Source: CAVXEF01 sp963827315
GTDB taxonomy: Bacteria > Planctomycetota > Phycisphaerae > Sedimentisphaerales > Anaerobacaceae
Direction of reading: 5' to 3'
NCBI GenBank assembly: GCA_963827315.1
Contig: CAWHAL010000002.1
Span: 558,001 to 622,000, forward strand
Length of the DNA stretch: 64,000 nucleotides
Below are positions 31,671 through 41,414 of this stretch, piece by piece. The notes beneath the pieces were generated by a model, which searched no databases, was not told the origin of the DNA, and saw nothing but the letters and a program-made list of their open reading frames with translations. The first letter of the stretch is position 1. Each line of letters opens with the position of its first letter. The translations under genes were made by a program, and so were the position numbers.

Positions 31671-31704
31671 CCCCCGTGCTTTCTTGTGAAAGCAAGAATG
31701 GGGG
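31671..31704 (+). promoter_or_regulatory. Nested hairpin in the rplJ-rplL gap
   Basis: CCCCC and GGGGG clamp an inner 7-bp TGCTTTC/GAAAGCA stem with a TTGT loop, joined by AGAAT. This matches the tuf leader element in outer clamp, inner stem length and purine-rich 3' joint although the stem bases differ, which suggests a conserved structure. Confidence 0.5.
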
Positions 31705-31764
31705 TTAAACGAGACGGCGTAGTTTCGGCTACCACCGGGCACTGGATATAGGAGTTAGTTTAAA

Positions 31765-32277
31765 ATGGCAGAAGAAAAGCAAAACGAAGAAGTAAAGGAA
31801 TCACCACAGGCTCAGGAAACAGAACAAAGCAGCAGGGAAGCGAAAGGGACTGAGCAGGCAAAGGAGAGCAAGACAGCCAAAACAGCAAAGAAATGGAGCA
31901 GTGAAATCAAGAAGCTGGGCGATAAGATAGTTGGCCTGACGTTGATGCAGGCGAAAGAGCTCGGCGATTACCTCAAGGATGAGTACGGTATTGAGCCAGC
32001 CAGCGGTGTACCTGTTGCTATGGTAGGAGCCGGGCCTGGCGCCGTGGCTGAAAAGGTCGAGGAGAAGACCAGCTTCAGTGTGATACTCAAAAGTTTCGGC
32101 GATAAGAAGATTCAGGTTATCAAGGAAGTGCGGGCACTGACGAGCCTGGGTCTTAAAGAGGCGAAGGACCTTGTGGAGGGTGTTCCCAAGCCTGTCAAAG
32201 AAAATATCAGCAAGGAAGAGGCCGAGGCTGCGAAGAAGAAGCTCGAGGCTGCTGGTGCGGCTGTTGAGTTGGCGTAA
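31765..32277 (+). CDS. rplL: Ribosomal protein L7/L12, extended N-terminus
   Basis: 170 residues; the family norm is about 120-130. The C-terminal domain is canonical (FSVILKSFGDKKIQVIKEVRALTSLGLKEAKDLVEGVP, quoted for position only), and the dimerisation helix region is near IVGLTLMQAKELGDYL. The surplus is a Glu/Lys/Gln-rich N-terminal arm of about 45 residues (EEKQNEEVKESPQAQETEQS). L12 recruits translation GTPases to the ribosome. A good Shine-Dalgarno (GGAG) precedes the ATG. Confidence 0.94.
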   Translation: MAEEKQNEEVKESPQAQETEQSSREAKGTEQAKESKTAKTAKKWSSEIKKLGDKIVGLTLMQAKELGDYLKDEYGIEPASGVPVAMVGAGPGAVAEKVEEKTSFSVILKSFGDKKIQVIKEVRALTSLGLKEAKDLVEGVPKPVKENISKEEAEAAKKKLEAAGAAVELA

Positions 32278-32296
32278 ACAAAACAGGTTACGACAC

Positions 32297-32320
32297 GGTG
32301 AATGGTAATTGCCATTCACC
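32297..32320 (+). promoter_or_regulatory. rpoB leader hairpin
   Basis: GGTGAATGG and CCATTCACC form a perfect 9-bp stem with a 6-nt loop in the rplL-rpoB gap. No T-run follows. Other bacteria have an attenuator or RNase III site at this spot to lower rpoBC relative to rplL, so a similar role is plausible. Confidence 0.5.
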
Positions 32321-32355
32321 AGTTACCAATAACCACTAATAGCGGAGATTTGGTA

Positions 32356-35300
32356 ATGGTAGAGATTAACAGTGGGCGAACCATTCGCAATTTCGGCAGA
32401 GTCCGGGATGCAGTTGAGATTCCGGACCTCGTGGCAATTCAGAGGGCAAGTTACAGCCGTTTTTTGCAGGAGGATGTTGCGCCAACGAGGAGAAAATGCG
32501 TTGGACTTGAATCGCTGTTTCGAGAGATATTTCCCATCGAAAGCTATGACAAAAGCATGCGCATGGAGTATCTCTACTATGAGTTGGAGAAGCCCCGTTA
32601 TAGTTCTCTTGAGTGCCGACAGTTACGGCTGACATACGGATATCCGCTGAAAATCAGCTGCAGATTGCGGACCAAGGACGGCAAGGACCTGGCGGAGCAG
32701 TCAATATACCTCGGTGAGATGCCGGTTATGATAGGCGGCGGTGAGTTTGTCATCAACGGGGCGGAACGTGTAATCGTCAACCAGCTTCACCGCAGCCCCG
32801 GCGTCGATTTTCTTATCGACAGCAAAGAGGGCGACCGCATACTTCACGGCGGCAGAATCATCCCGGAAAGAGGCAGTTGGATAGAGATAAGCGTTACGCG
32901 CAAAGACGTTTTGGTTATCCGGATAGACCAGTCCAGCAAGATACCGGCGACGGTTTTTCTGCGGGCGATAGAGCCCGCCTTCAGCGGCACGGAGGCGATT
33001 TTGCGGTGGTTTTATCCGACTCAGACTGTTACCAGAGCCAAATTGACGCCGATGATGTGGGCGGTTGGGCCGATTGTTGACGCTGAAACCGGCGAAATCA
33101 TAGTAAAAGCCGGTACCCAGATAGGTGACAGGCTTTCTGTTGTGCGTCAGAGTGGTCCTAAAGAAGTGGAAGTTATCAGCGAAGTGCGTGACGCACTTGT
33201 TTTGAATACTCTGGCGGAAGACGATTGCCAAAGCCATGAACAGTCGCTGCTGAAGTTCTATATGCGGTTAAGGCCGGGTAATCCGCCGAGCGAAGAGAAG
33301 GCAAAAACCTTCTTCGCCGAAAAATTCTTCGATGTGAACCGCTATCGTCTCGGAAAGGTCGGCAGATTCAGACTGAATCGCAAGTTCGGGCAGTCTATCG
33401 ACGAGAATGAGATGACGCTTCGACCTGAAGATTTCCTCAACACCATGAAGTACATAGTGGCTCTAAGGAATAACGAGGGAGATCTCGACGATATCGACCA
33501 TCTCGGCAACAGAAGGCTGCGTACTATCGATGAGCTGGCTTCTGATGAAATCAGAAAGGGTCTGTTGAAGCTTCGCAAGACGGTTCAGGAGCGAATGAGT
33601 GTCAGAAGAGAGGAGGAAGAACCGCTGCGTATAGCGGATTTGATAAACTCCAAGAGCGTATCGAGCAGTATCAACTATTTCTTCGGGCGGGGTGAATTAA
33701 GCCAGGTGGTTGACCAGACCAATGCTTTGAGCCAGCTGACGCATGAGAGACGATTGTCTGCACTGGGGCCGGGAGGCTTGAACAGAAGGCGGGCTGGTTT
33801 TGAAGTTCGCGATGTTCATATTAGTCACTACGGGAGAGTCTGCCCTATTGAGACGCCGGAAGGTACGAATATCGGCCTGATTTCCTCGCTTGCGATATTC
33901 TGCACAATTGATGAGTACGGTTTTCTTCTTACGCCGTACCGAAAAGTTAAAAACGGCACCGTTACCGACGAGATCGCTTGCCTGCGGGCGGATGAGGATA
34001 TGAAGGCGGTGATAGCTGCGCCCGGCACAGTCGACCCGCAGACCGGCAAAATCGAAAAGGGTATGGTGCTGGCAATGAGGGGAGGTGAGCTGGCGCAGGT
34101 ACAGAGTGATGAGGTTAATTATGTTGATGTTTCGACCAAGCAGATTGTCGGCATTTCGGCATCGCTTATTCCGTTTCTGGAACACGACGATGCAAACCGT
34201 GCGTTGATGGGGTCGAACATGCAGCGGCAGGCGGTTCCTCTGCTCAAAACTGAGCAGGCGCTCGTGTGTACTGGTATGGAAGAGGTGGTCGGCCGCAATT
34301 CGAGTATGGTTGTGCGTGCCGAGCGGAGCGGTGTCGTTACGGAAGTAGATGCCACGAAGATAGTGGTCAATCAGGCTGACGAATACGAGTTTGCCAAATT
34401 TATTGGGCTGAACGAGCGTACCTGCCTGAATCAAAGGCCGCTGGTTAAAGTTGGAGAAAAGGTCAGTAAGAGTCAGGTCATAGCGGACGGAGGCGGTACG
34501 GCTGAGGGGGCGCTGGCGCTGGGCAAAAACGTGCTGGTCGGATTTGTTTCCTTCGACGGCTTTAACTTCGAGGACGCAATTATTGTCAGTGAGAAGCTTG
34601 TGAGAAATGATAGTTTCTCGAGTATTCATATCGACGAGTTCACGGCGGAGGTTCGTGAGACCCGGCTGGGCAGAGAAGAATTTACAAATGACATTCCGAA
34701 TGTGAGCGAAAAGGCTCTGCGGAACCTTGACGGACATGGTGTGGTCCGTGAGGGGACGCGAGTATGTTCGGGTGATATTCTGGTAGGCAAGGTGGTGCCC
34801 AAGAGCAAAACCGAGCTGACCCCTGAGGAGAAGCTGCTCCACGCTATATTCGGCAGGGCAGGCGAAGACGTCAAGAACGACTCGCTTGAGCTGGCCAGCG
34901 GATATGAGGGGGTGGTAATAAAAACCAAACGCTTCACGAGGCGAGGTGTAGGAGGAGAAGAGGCAAAGAAGGCTCTGACGGCTCAGATAAAACAATATGA
35001 AAATCAGATGAAGGCCAAGGAATGCGCGACATTCCGGCGAATGATAGAGGCTATAAACAAGAAGTTTGAGGTTACTGTCATCGACCCATCCACGCGTCAA
35101 AAGGTCGGTACCAGTGAGGACGACGAGGTTATCTACGAGCAGGTGGAAAACTTCGATATCAAATGGGTCAAGCCTGCATCGGTACGGGAAGAGGTGCAGA
35201 AGATAGTGGACAAATTCAGGGTCGATATTGCTGAAATCCAGGAGGATATGAAGCGCAAAGTTGAGACTATGAAACACGGCGATGAGCTTCCCAGCGGTGT

Positions 35301-36126
35301 TCTGGAGATGGTTGAGGTTTACGTGGCGACCAAGCGGACCCTGGCAATCGGCGACAAAATGGCTGGACGGCACGGCAACAAGGGCGTTATCGCCAAGATT
35401 ATGCCGGAAGAGGATATGCCGTTCCTTGAGGATGGTACCCCTCTGGATATACTGCTGAATCCGCTTGGTGTTCCGAGCCGAATGAATGTCGGCCAGATTC
35501 TGGAAACGCATCTTGGCTGGGTGGCGAAGGTGCTGGGCTTCCAGGCTATCTCTCCGGTCTTTGACGGTGCCACCGAGGAAGACATCCAGAAATTGACGGC
35601 GGAGGCGAATGAATTTATGAGCAGGCGAAAAGCCGAGTTGCAACAGAAACGACAGGCACCGCCTGACAATGAATTCTTCATTAATGTACCCAAGACGTTG
35701 AAGACGAAGTTGTATGACGGCAGGACCGGCGAACCCTTCGACCAGTGTGCAACAATCGGGTTTATCTATATGATGAAGCTGCACCACTTAGTTGATGACA
35801 AGATTCATGCGCGGGCGACTGGGCCATACAGCCTGATTACCCAGCAGCCGCTGGGCGGCAAGGCCCGCACGGGTGGACAAAGATTCGGCGAAATGGAGGT
35901 CTGGGCACTCGAAGGCTATGGAGCAGCCTATACGCTCCAGGAGATGTTGACGGTCAAAAGCGACGACGTTGAAGGTCGAACAAAGATATACGAATCGATG
36001 GTCAAAGGAACAAACAGGCTCGAAGCCGGTACGCCTTTGTCTTTTGATGTGTTGTGTAACGAAATAAGAGGACTGGGATTGAACATCCAGCTTGAAAAGA
36101 GACGTCTCGGCAGCAGTGTTTTGTAA
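32356..36126 (+). CDS. rpoB: RNA polymerase beta subunit
   Basis: 1256 residues from ATG 32356 (MVEINSGRTIRNFGRVRD). All landmarks are present: the rifampicin region (GRGELSQVVDQTNALSQLTHERRLSALGP, quoted for position), GRVCPIETPEGTNIGLI, the GDKMAGRHGNKGVI active-site block and the C-terminal QRFGEMEVWALEGYGAAYTLQE. Common rifampicin-resistance positions carry the sensitive residues. It forms the catalytic core with the beta-prime subunit encoded next. The in-frame codon at 32302 lies within the hairpin and is rejected. Confidence 0.97.
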   Translation: MVEINSGRTIRNFGRVRDAVEIPDLVAIQRASYSRFLQEDVAPTRRKCVGLESLFREIFPIESYDKSMRMEYLYYELEKPRYSSLECRQLRLTYGYPLKISCRLRTKDGKDLAEQSIYLGEMPVMIGGGEFVINGAERVIVNQLHRSPGVDFLIDSKEGDRILHGGRIIPERGSWIEISVTRKDVLVIRIDQSSKIPATVFLRAIEPAFSGTEAILRWFYPTQTVTRAKLTPMMWAVGPIVDAETGEIIVKAGTQIGDRLSVVRQSGPKEVEVISEVRDALVLNTLAEDDCQSHEQSLLKFYMRLRPGNPPSEEKAKTFFAEKFFDVNRYRLGKVGRFRLNRKFGQSIDENEMTLRPEDFLNTMKYIVALRNNEGDLDDIDHLGNRRLRTIDELASDEIRKGLLKLRKTVQERMSVRREEEEPLRIADLINSKSVSSSINYFFGRGELSQVVDQTNALSQLTHERRLSALGPGGLNRRRAGFEVRDVHISHYGRVCPIETPEGTNIGLISSLAIFCTIDEYGFLLTPYRKVKNGTVTDEIACLRADEDMKAVIAAPGTVDPQTGKIEKGMVLAMRGGELAQVQSDEVNYVDVSTKQIVGISASLIPFLEHDDANRALMGSNMQRQAVPLLKTEQALVCTGMEEVVGRNSSMVVRAERSGVVTEVDATKIVVNQADEYEFAKFIGLNERTCLNQRPLVKVGEKVSKSQVIADGGGTAEGALALGKNVLVGFVSFDGFNFEDAIIVSEKLVRNDSFSSIHIDEFTAEVRETRLGREEFTNDIPNVSEKALRNLDGHGVVREGTRVCSGDILVGKVVPKSKTELTPEEKLLHAIFGRAGEDVKNDSLELASGYEGVVIKTKRFTRRGVGGEEAKKALTAQIKQYENQMKAKECATFRRMIEAINKKFEVTVIDPSTRQKVGTSEDDEVIYEQVENFDIKWVKPASVREEVQKIVDKFRVDIAEIQEDMKRKVETMKHGDELPSGVLEMVEVYVATKRTLAIGDKMAGRHGNKGVIAKIMPEEDMPFLEDGTPLDILLNPLGVPSRMNVGQILETHLGWVAKVLGFQAISPVFDGATEEDIQKLTAEANEFMSRRKAELQQKRQAPPDNEFFINVPKTLKTKLYDGRTGEPFDQCATIGFIYMMKLHHLVDDKIHARATGPYSLITQQPLGGKARTGGQRFGEMEVWALEGYGAAYTLQEMLTVKSDDVEGRTKIYESMVKGTNRLEAGTPLSFDVLCNEIRGLGLNIQLEKRRLGSSVL

Positions 36127-36137
36127 AAGAGTTGGTA

Positions 36138-36168
36138 GTTCGCGGTTTGCCGCCGGTGCACTGCGAAC
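36138..36168 (+). promoter_or_regulatory. rpoC leader hairpin
   Basis: GTTCGC and GCGAAC close a stem-loop with an inner GGT/GCC-rich dyad between rpoB and the rpoC ribosome site (AGGAG). This is another member of the series of leader hairpins in this operon. Confidence 0.35.
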
Positions 36169-36191
36169 GAAAGATTAGGAGTTGTTCTCAA

Positions 36192-39100
36192 ATGTTGAGT
36201 GATATTTACGATCGGATTAACGATTACGGCTCGGTAAAGATTACTTTGGCGGGCCCGAATGACATCCGCAGTTGGTCTTTCGGTGAGGTGCGCAAGCCCG
36301 AGACCATCAACTACCGGACCTACAGACCGGAGAAGGACGGCTTGTTCTGTGAGCGGATATTCGGGCCTGAGCGGGACTGGGAATGTGCGTGCGGCAAATA
36401 CAAAGGCACCAAGTTCAAGGGGATAATCTGCGACCGTTGCGGCGTGAAGGTTACCCACAGTCGTGTTCGGCGCAAACGGATGGGACATATCAATCTTGCT
36501 GCGCCGGTGGCACACATATGGTTTTTCAAGGCCATACCGAACCATCTGGGCACGCTTCTGGCAATGAAGGCATTGGACCTGGAGAAAATAATCTATTTCC
36601 AGGATTATGTTGTTACCGACCCCGGCCAAAGCCCGCTGACGCTTAAGCAGTTGCTGAGTGAAGAGGAGTATCGTGAGGCATTCAACAAATACGGCGGTTC
36701 GTTTAGGGCTCTGATGGGTGCCGAAGCTATAAGAGCGCTGCTGGCAAATCTCAATCTTGATGCTCTGGATGAGGAGCTGAGGTCGGCGATGGCCAAGACC
36801 GGCAGCGTGCAGAGGATTAAGACGCTCACCAAGCGTCTGAAGACTGTGGATTCGATTAGGAACAGCGGCAACAAGCCTGAATGGATGGTGCTGGAGGTTA
36901 TTCCTGTTATCCCGCCGGACCTGCGTCCTCTGGTTCTTCTTGAATCCGGCAATTTTGCGACCAGCGACTTAAACGACCTCTACAGGCGAATCATCAATCG
37001 CAACAACCGACTGAAGAAACTGATAGACCTCAATGCTCCGGAGGTGATTATTCGCAATGAGAAAAGGATGCTGCAGCAGGCGGTGGATTCTTTGCTGGAC
37101 AACGGGCGATGTCGGCGGGCGGTTCTGGGCAGCAATAATCGGCCACTGAAGAGTCTGACGGATATGATTAAGGGCAAACAAGGCCGATTCAGAGAGAACC
37201 TGCTGGGCAAGCGCGTGGACTATTCAGCCCGCTCGGTGATTGTGGTAGGACCTAACCTGAAGCTGTACCAGTGTGGCCTGCCGAAGAAGATAGCGCTGGT
37301 GCTGTATCAGCCTTTCATCATTCGGAGGCTTAAACACCACGGCTTAGCTGATACAATCAAAAGCGCCAAGAGAATGATTGAGCGGCGGGACGAGCAGGTT
37401 TGGGACGTGCTGGAGGAGGTCATTCATCAGCACCCGGTACTATTGAACCGTGCTCCCACGCTTCACAGGATGGGCGTTCAGGCCTTTGAGCCTGTGCTTG
37501 TGGAGGGCAATGCGATTATGCTCCATCCATTGGCGTGTAGAGGTTTTAATGCGGACTTTGACGGCGACCAGATGGCGGTTCATTTGCCGTTAAGTATAGA
37601 GGCGCAGGCTGAGACTCATTCGCTAATGATGGCCACGAGCAACATCTTTTCACCGTCCAACGGCTCGCCTATGGTAGGACCGTCGCAGGATATGGTTATG
37701 GGTAACTACTATTTGACGCATATGAGCGGGGACGCCGGAGCCAAAGGATATGGCGGGGTTTTCAAAGACACCTTCGAAGCAATGTTAGCTTACGAGATGG
37801 GCAAGGTCAATCTGCAGGCGAAAATCAAAGTTCGCATCGATAAAGACAAGATGGTCTACACGGAAGATGGTACGGCGCCGCCGAGCAGTGGGCAACCGAT
37901 AGGCAGATTAATCGAGACAACGGTGGGCAGGTGTATATTCAACGATATACTTTCACCGCAAATGCCATTTTACAATATGACAATGTCTCAGAAAGCACTG
38001 AGCAGGGTAATCAGCGATTGTTTTTCTATTATCGGCAGCGCCGAGACGGTGGATTTGCTCGACAGAATAAAATTTCTGGGGTTCAAACATGCCACCCTTG
38101 CAGGTTTGAGTTTCGGCCTTACCGACTTGAAGATACCGGCAAAGAAACAAGCCATCAATGATGAGGCCGAAAACAGGGTTGCCAGGATACTTAAGAACTA
38201 TAGGAGTGGTGTTTTGACGGAAGGGGAGAGGTATAACCAGGTTATAGATGCCTGGACAAATGCGCGGGTTCAGGTCACTAATGAGATGATGAAGAGTCTA
38301 AAGGAAGAGATCGAGGAAGAATGTGAATTTCACGAAAAAGGGGCAGGCTATGGCTTGAGAGTTTCAAAAGAAGGTAGAGAAAAGTTTAAAGGGTGGGACT
38401 CTGCGGTTCTTAGACTGAAGAACCCCGATGGCAGAGTTTATAAAAAGGTTACGGTTAATATTGCGGATTCGTTTCAGACCTGCCCTGAACTTAGAAAAAA
38501 GGAAATCGGAGATTGGTTACTGAGCCTAAAAAAGGTTCCGTGGCCAAAAGATAAACCACCAGAATTCTTAATGGTACAGAGCAAAGAAGAGAACCTGTTT
38601 GATGTCTATCTCAAGGATAATGCCCCTGCACAGGAAAAGGGAATAATAGTTACGGCATGGAGTAATAAAAAACAACTGAACCCTATATACATTATGACCG
38701 ATTCTGGCGCCAGAGGAAGCGTTGATCAAATCCAGCAGTTGGCTGGGATGCGGGCTTTGATGGCCAAGCCCAGCGGAGAGATAATTGAGACGCCGATTAA
38801 ATCGAACTTCCGAGAGGGTCTGACGATTCTTGAGTACTTCAGCTCCACACACGGTGCTCGTAAGGGGCTGGCTGATACGGCTTTGAAGACAGCCAACTCC
38901 GGTTATCTTACCCGCAAACTCATCGACGTCGCCCAGAATCTAATTATTACGGACCGCGATTGTGGGACGCTGCAGGGAATCACCAAAAGCAAGGTAAGCA
39001 GCGGTGAGCAGATAGATGTTCCGTTTTCTCAACTGATTATCGGCAGGACCGCCAGAGATAACATTCGCAATCCGATTACGGACGAAATGATTGTTCGCGA

Positions 39101-40928
39101 GAATGAGGTTATAACCCCAGAGATGGCGGCGAAGATAGAATCTCTCGGTCTTGATGCCGTCAGAGTCAGAAGCCCGCTGACGTGTGATTGTCCGTATGGT
39201 GTCTGTGCCAAGTGTTACGGATGGGATATGAGCACAGGGGCTTTGGTTGAAGAGGGTTTGGCGGTTGGTATTGTAGCTGCGCAGTCAATCGGCGAGCCCG
39301 GCACGCAGCTGACGCTGCGAACATTCCATACAGGCGGCGTTGCTTTGAGGGCTATTCTCGAAAGTGACCAGAAAGCTGCCAGCGAAGGGAAGATTCAGTA
39401 TCGTGATATTAACCCTGTTGAAGAACCTCCTGAGCCCGGTGACTTTCCGGATCATCGAGATAAGGATTACGGAAAGCGCCCGAAAACAGATGAGGACACG
39501 GGTGAAACACGTAACGTGCCGGTCAGAAAAGGTTGGATAGCATTGAAAAGAAATGGCGAGATTGTGATTCTCGATGACAAAAATCGTGAACTTGAGAAGT
39601 ACAAGGTGCCATATGGTGCTCATATATTGCCAGAAATAAAAGATGGCAATAAAGTAAAATCAGGACAGCGTTTATTTTGGTGGGACCCGCACCGGACGCC
39701 GATTTTGGCGGAAGTGTCCGGCCAAATCGCCTTTGTAGACGTTGTCGAAGGCGAGACTATCCGAGTTGAGGAAGAGCGCAGAGGTCAGGCCGGCAGAATG
39801 GTTGTTATCGAACACAAGGGTGACAAGCACCCGCAAATCATGATAGAGGATGCCAGCGGCAAGATTCTCGACGTTCACTATCTGCCGGCGGGGGCGAGGA
39901 TTGAGGTTGAGCAGGGTCAGCAGGTTCAGGCTGGCCAGTTGCTTGCCCATCAGCCCAGAGCGACCGGCGGCACACAGGACATCACGGGGGGACTACCGAG
40001 AGTAACCGAGGTGTTTGAAGCACGAATACCCAAGGGCCCCGCTGCGATGGCGGAAATCAGTGGACGCATTGAGCTGCGAAGTGATAAGCGCAAGGGCAAA
40101 ATGACGGTCATAATCCGTTCAGAGTCAGGTATGGAGAAAGAGCACCACGTTCCGCGCGATAGACACTTGAACGTTCACACGGGCGATGTGGTCGAAGCCG
40201 GTGCTTCTCTAACGGATGGACCCCTCGTGCCGCAGGACATTCTGCACATCAAAGGCGAGGAGGCGCTGCAGAGATACCTGATTGCTGAGGTTCAGAACGT
40301 CTATCGTTCTCAAAATGTCAATATCAACGACAAGCATGTTGAGATTATCATTTCTCAGATGATGCACAAGGTCGAGATTGAGTCCGTTAGTGATAGCTCG
40401 TTCCTGCCTGGCGAGGTTGCTGATAAATTTGAGTTCCGCCGGGAGAATGAGAGATTGGCCAACAGCGTCAAGGTCAGCAATGTCGGAGATTCGACGCAGC
40501 TGCAGAAAGGTCAGATTGTCAGCAAGGAGGAATTTGCCGGCATTAACGAGAAACTGGAGTCGCTGGGCGCTGCGAAGGCTGTGGGCAAGAAGCCGAAATC
40601 CGCGACCGCCAAGACGCTGCTTTTGGGGATAACCAAGGCGTCACTGCAGTCGGATAGTTTTATCGCAGCGGCGAGCTTCCAGGAAACCACCAAGGTCTTG
40701 ACAGAAGCGTCTTTGGCTGGTAGAGTAGACGGACTTCGTGGATTGAAGGAAAACGTTATATTGGGGCATCTGATACCGGCGGGCACGGCTTTTAAGCCTT
40801 ATCTGGAAATGAAGGTCAAGCACCTTGCGGAGGCGCCGCTGCCTAAAGTATTCGAAGAGGTTAAGGAAGCCAAGGAAGAAGAGGCAAAAGCAGAGGCGGC
40901 TGTCAGAGAAGCTTTGGGAATTAGTTAG
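36192..40928 (+). CDS. rpoC: RNA polymerase beta-prime subunit
   Basis: 1578 residues from ATG 36192 with an AGGAG site. The zinc finger (CACGKYKG, ICDRCGVKV), the catalytic NADFDGDQMAVH near residue 453, the bridge helix (DSGARGSVDQIQQLAGMR, from about 837), the second zinc site (CDCPYGVCAKCYG) and GEPGTQLTLRTFHTGG are in place. Two insertions stand out: about 120 residues (roughly 703-827, from ECEFHEKGAGYG to EKGIIVTAWSNK) just before the bridge helix, and about 35 Pro/Asp-rich residues (roughly 1070-1110) after FHTGG. The first insert uses more A/T-rich codons than its surroundings. Confidence 0.97.
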   Translation: MLSDIYDRINDYGSVKITLAGPNDIRSWSFGEVRKPETINYRTYRPEKDGLFCERIFGPERDWECACGKYKGTKFKGIICDRCGVKVTHSRVRRKRMGHINLAAPVAHIWFFKAIPNHLGTLLAMKALDLEKIIYFQDYVVTDPGQSPLTLKQLLSEEEYREAFNKYGGSFRALMGAEAIRALLANLNLDALDEELRSAMAKTGSVQRIKTLTKRLKTVDSIRNSGNKPEWMVLEVIPVIPPDLRPLVLLESGNFATSDLNDLYRRIINRNNRLKKLIDLNAPEVIIRNEKRMLQQAVDSLLDNGRCRRAVLGSNNRPLKSLTDMIKGKQGRFRENLLGKRVDYSARSVIVVGPNLKLYQCGLPKKIALVLYQPFIIRRLKHHGLADTIKSAKRMIERRDEQVWDVLEEVIHQHPVLLNRAPTLHRMGVQAFEPVLVEGNAIMLHPLACRGFNADFDGDQMAVHLPLSIEAQAETHSLMMATSNIFSPSNGSPMVGPSQDMVMGNYYLTHMSGDAGAKGYGGVFKDTFEAMLAYEMGKVNLQAKIKVRIDKDKMVYTEDGTAPPSSGQPIGRLIETTVGRCIFNDILSPQMPFYNMTMSQKALSRVISDCFSIIGSAETVDLLDRIKFLGFKHATLAGLSFGLTDLKIPAKKQAINDEAENRVARILKNYRSGVLTEGERYNQVIDAWTNARVQVTNEMMKSLKEEIEEECEFHEKGAGYGLRVSKEGREKFKGWDSAVLRLKNPDGRVYKKVTVNIADSFQTCPELRKKEIGDWLLSLKKVPWPKDKPPEFLMVQSKEENLFDVYLKDNAPAQEKGIIVTAWSNKKQLNPIYIMTDSGARGSVDQIQQLAGMRALMAKPSGEIIETPIKSNFREGLTILEYFSSTHGARKGLADTALKTANSGYLTRKLIDVAQNLIITDRDCGTLQGITKSKVSSGEQIDVPFSQLIIGRTARDNIRNPITDEMIVRENEVITPEMAAKIESLGLDAVRVRSPLTCDCPYGVCAKCYGWDMSTGALVEEGLAVGIVAAQSIGEPGTQLTLRTFHTGGVALRAILESDQKAASEGKIQYRDINPVEEPPEPGDFPDHRDKDYGKRPKTDEDTGETRNVPVRKGWIALKRNGEIVILDDKNRELEKYKVPYGAHILPEIKDGNKVKSGQRLFWWDPHRTPILAEVSGQIAFVDVVEGETIRVEEERRGQAGRMVVIEHKGDKHPQIMIEDASGKILDVHYLPAGARIEVEQGQQVQAGQLLAHQPRATGGTQDITGGLPRVTEVFEARIPKGPAAMAEISGRIELRSDKRKGKMTVIIRSESGMEKEHHVPRDRHLNVHTGDVVEAGASLTDGPLVPQDILHIKGEEALQRYLIAEVQNVYRSQNVNINDKHVEIIISQMMHKVEIESVSDSSFLPGEVADKFEFRRENERLANSVKVSNVGDSTQLQKGQIVSKEEFAGINEKLESLGAAKAVGKKPKSATAKTLLLGITKASLQSDSFIAAASFQETTKVLTEASLAGRVDGLRGLKENVILGHLIPAGTAFKPYLEMKVKHLAEAPLPKVFEEVKEAKEEEAKAEAAVREALGIS

Positions 40929-40959
40929 GCTGGCCCCGCCGTAGCCTGAAAGGTAAATT

Positions 40960-41331
40960 ATGCCTACTATGAATCAGTTGGTCAAACGTCCAAGGTCAAA
41001 GACAAAAGGACGAAAGCGGCTGTCCGATATCAGCGGCTCACCACAAAAGAAAGGCGTGTGTTTGATTGTCAGGACCCAGACGCCGAAGAAACCGAACTCG
41101 GCTCTTCGCAAGATTGCCCGGGTGCGACTAACCAATGGCAAGGAAGTTACAGCCTACATTCCCGGCGTAGACCACAATTTGCAGGAGCATAGTACCGTTC
41201 TGATTCGAGGCGGTCGGGTCAGGGACCTGCCCGGTGTGCGCTATCATATCATTCGCGGCGTACTCGACTGTGCGGGAGTTGCCGGCCGAAAACGCGGAAG
41301 AAGCAAATACGGTGCTAAGGCGGCAAAATGA
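40960..41331 (+). CDS. rpsL: Ribosomal protein S12
   Basis: 123 residues, normal length: PTMNQLVKRPRSK, TPKKPNSALRKIARVRLTNG, VRDLPGVRYHIIRGVLDCAG. It is part of the decoding centre. In the streptomycin-contact loop the usual Lys in TPKKPNS is present, so no resistance change is seen there. Follows rpoC, as in the str operon. Confidence 0.96.
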   Translation: MPTMNQLVKRPRSKTKGRKRLSDISGSPQKKGVCLIVRTQTPKKPNSALRKIARVRLTNGKEVTAYIPGVDHNLQEHSTVLIRGGRVRDLPGVRYHIIRGVLDCAGVAGRKRGRSKYGAKAAK

Positions 41332-41341
41332 TTTGGTCCCG

Positions 41342-41374
41342 CTGCCCCGACTTGAGTCGGGAGACGCAGGGGCA
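41342..41374 (+). promoter_or_regulatory. rpsG leader hairpin
   Basis: CCCGAC/GTCGGG forms a 6-bp stem with a TTGA loop, flanked by TGCC and GGCA that can pair outside it. It is a looser version of the C-clamp/G-clamp structure seen before tuf and rplL. Confidence 0.35.
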
Positions 41375-41414
41375 AGTGAATGACCGCCGACACCGCAGGT
41401 GTGAGGAAAAAATA

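Noticed and set aside
33690..33780. Rifampicin-resistance mutations in RpoB
   Set aside because: The commonly mutated positions carry the usual sensitive residues; differences are at naturally variable sites.
33697..35787. A 696-codon open frame on the minus strand opposite rpoB
   Set aside because: It lies wholly inside rpoB, has no recognisable domain and its length follows from the codon bias of rpoB. It is an antisense shadow.
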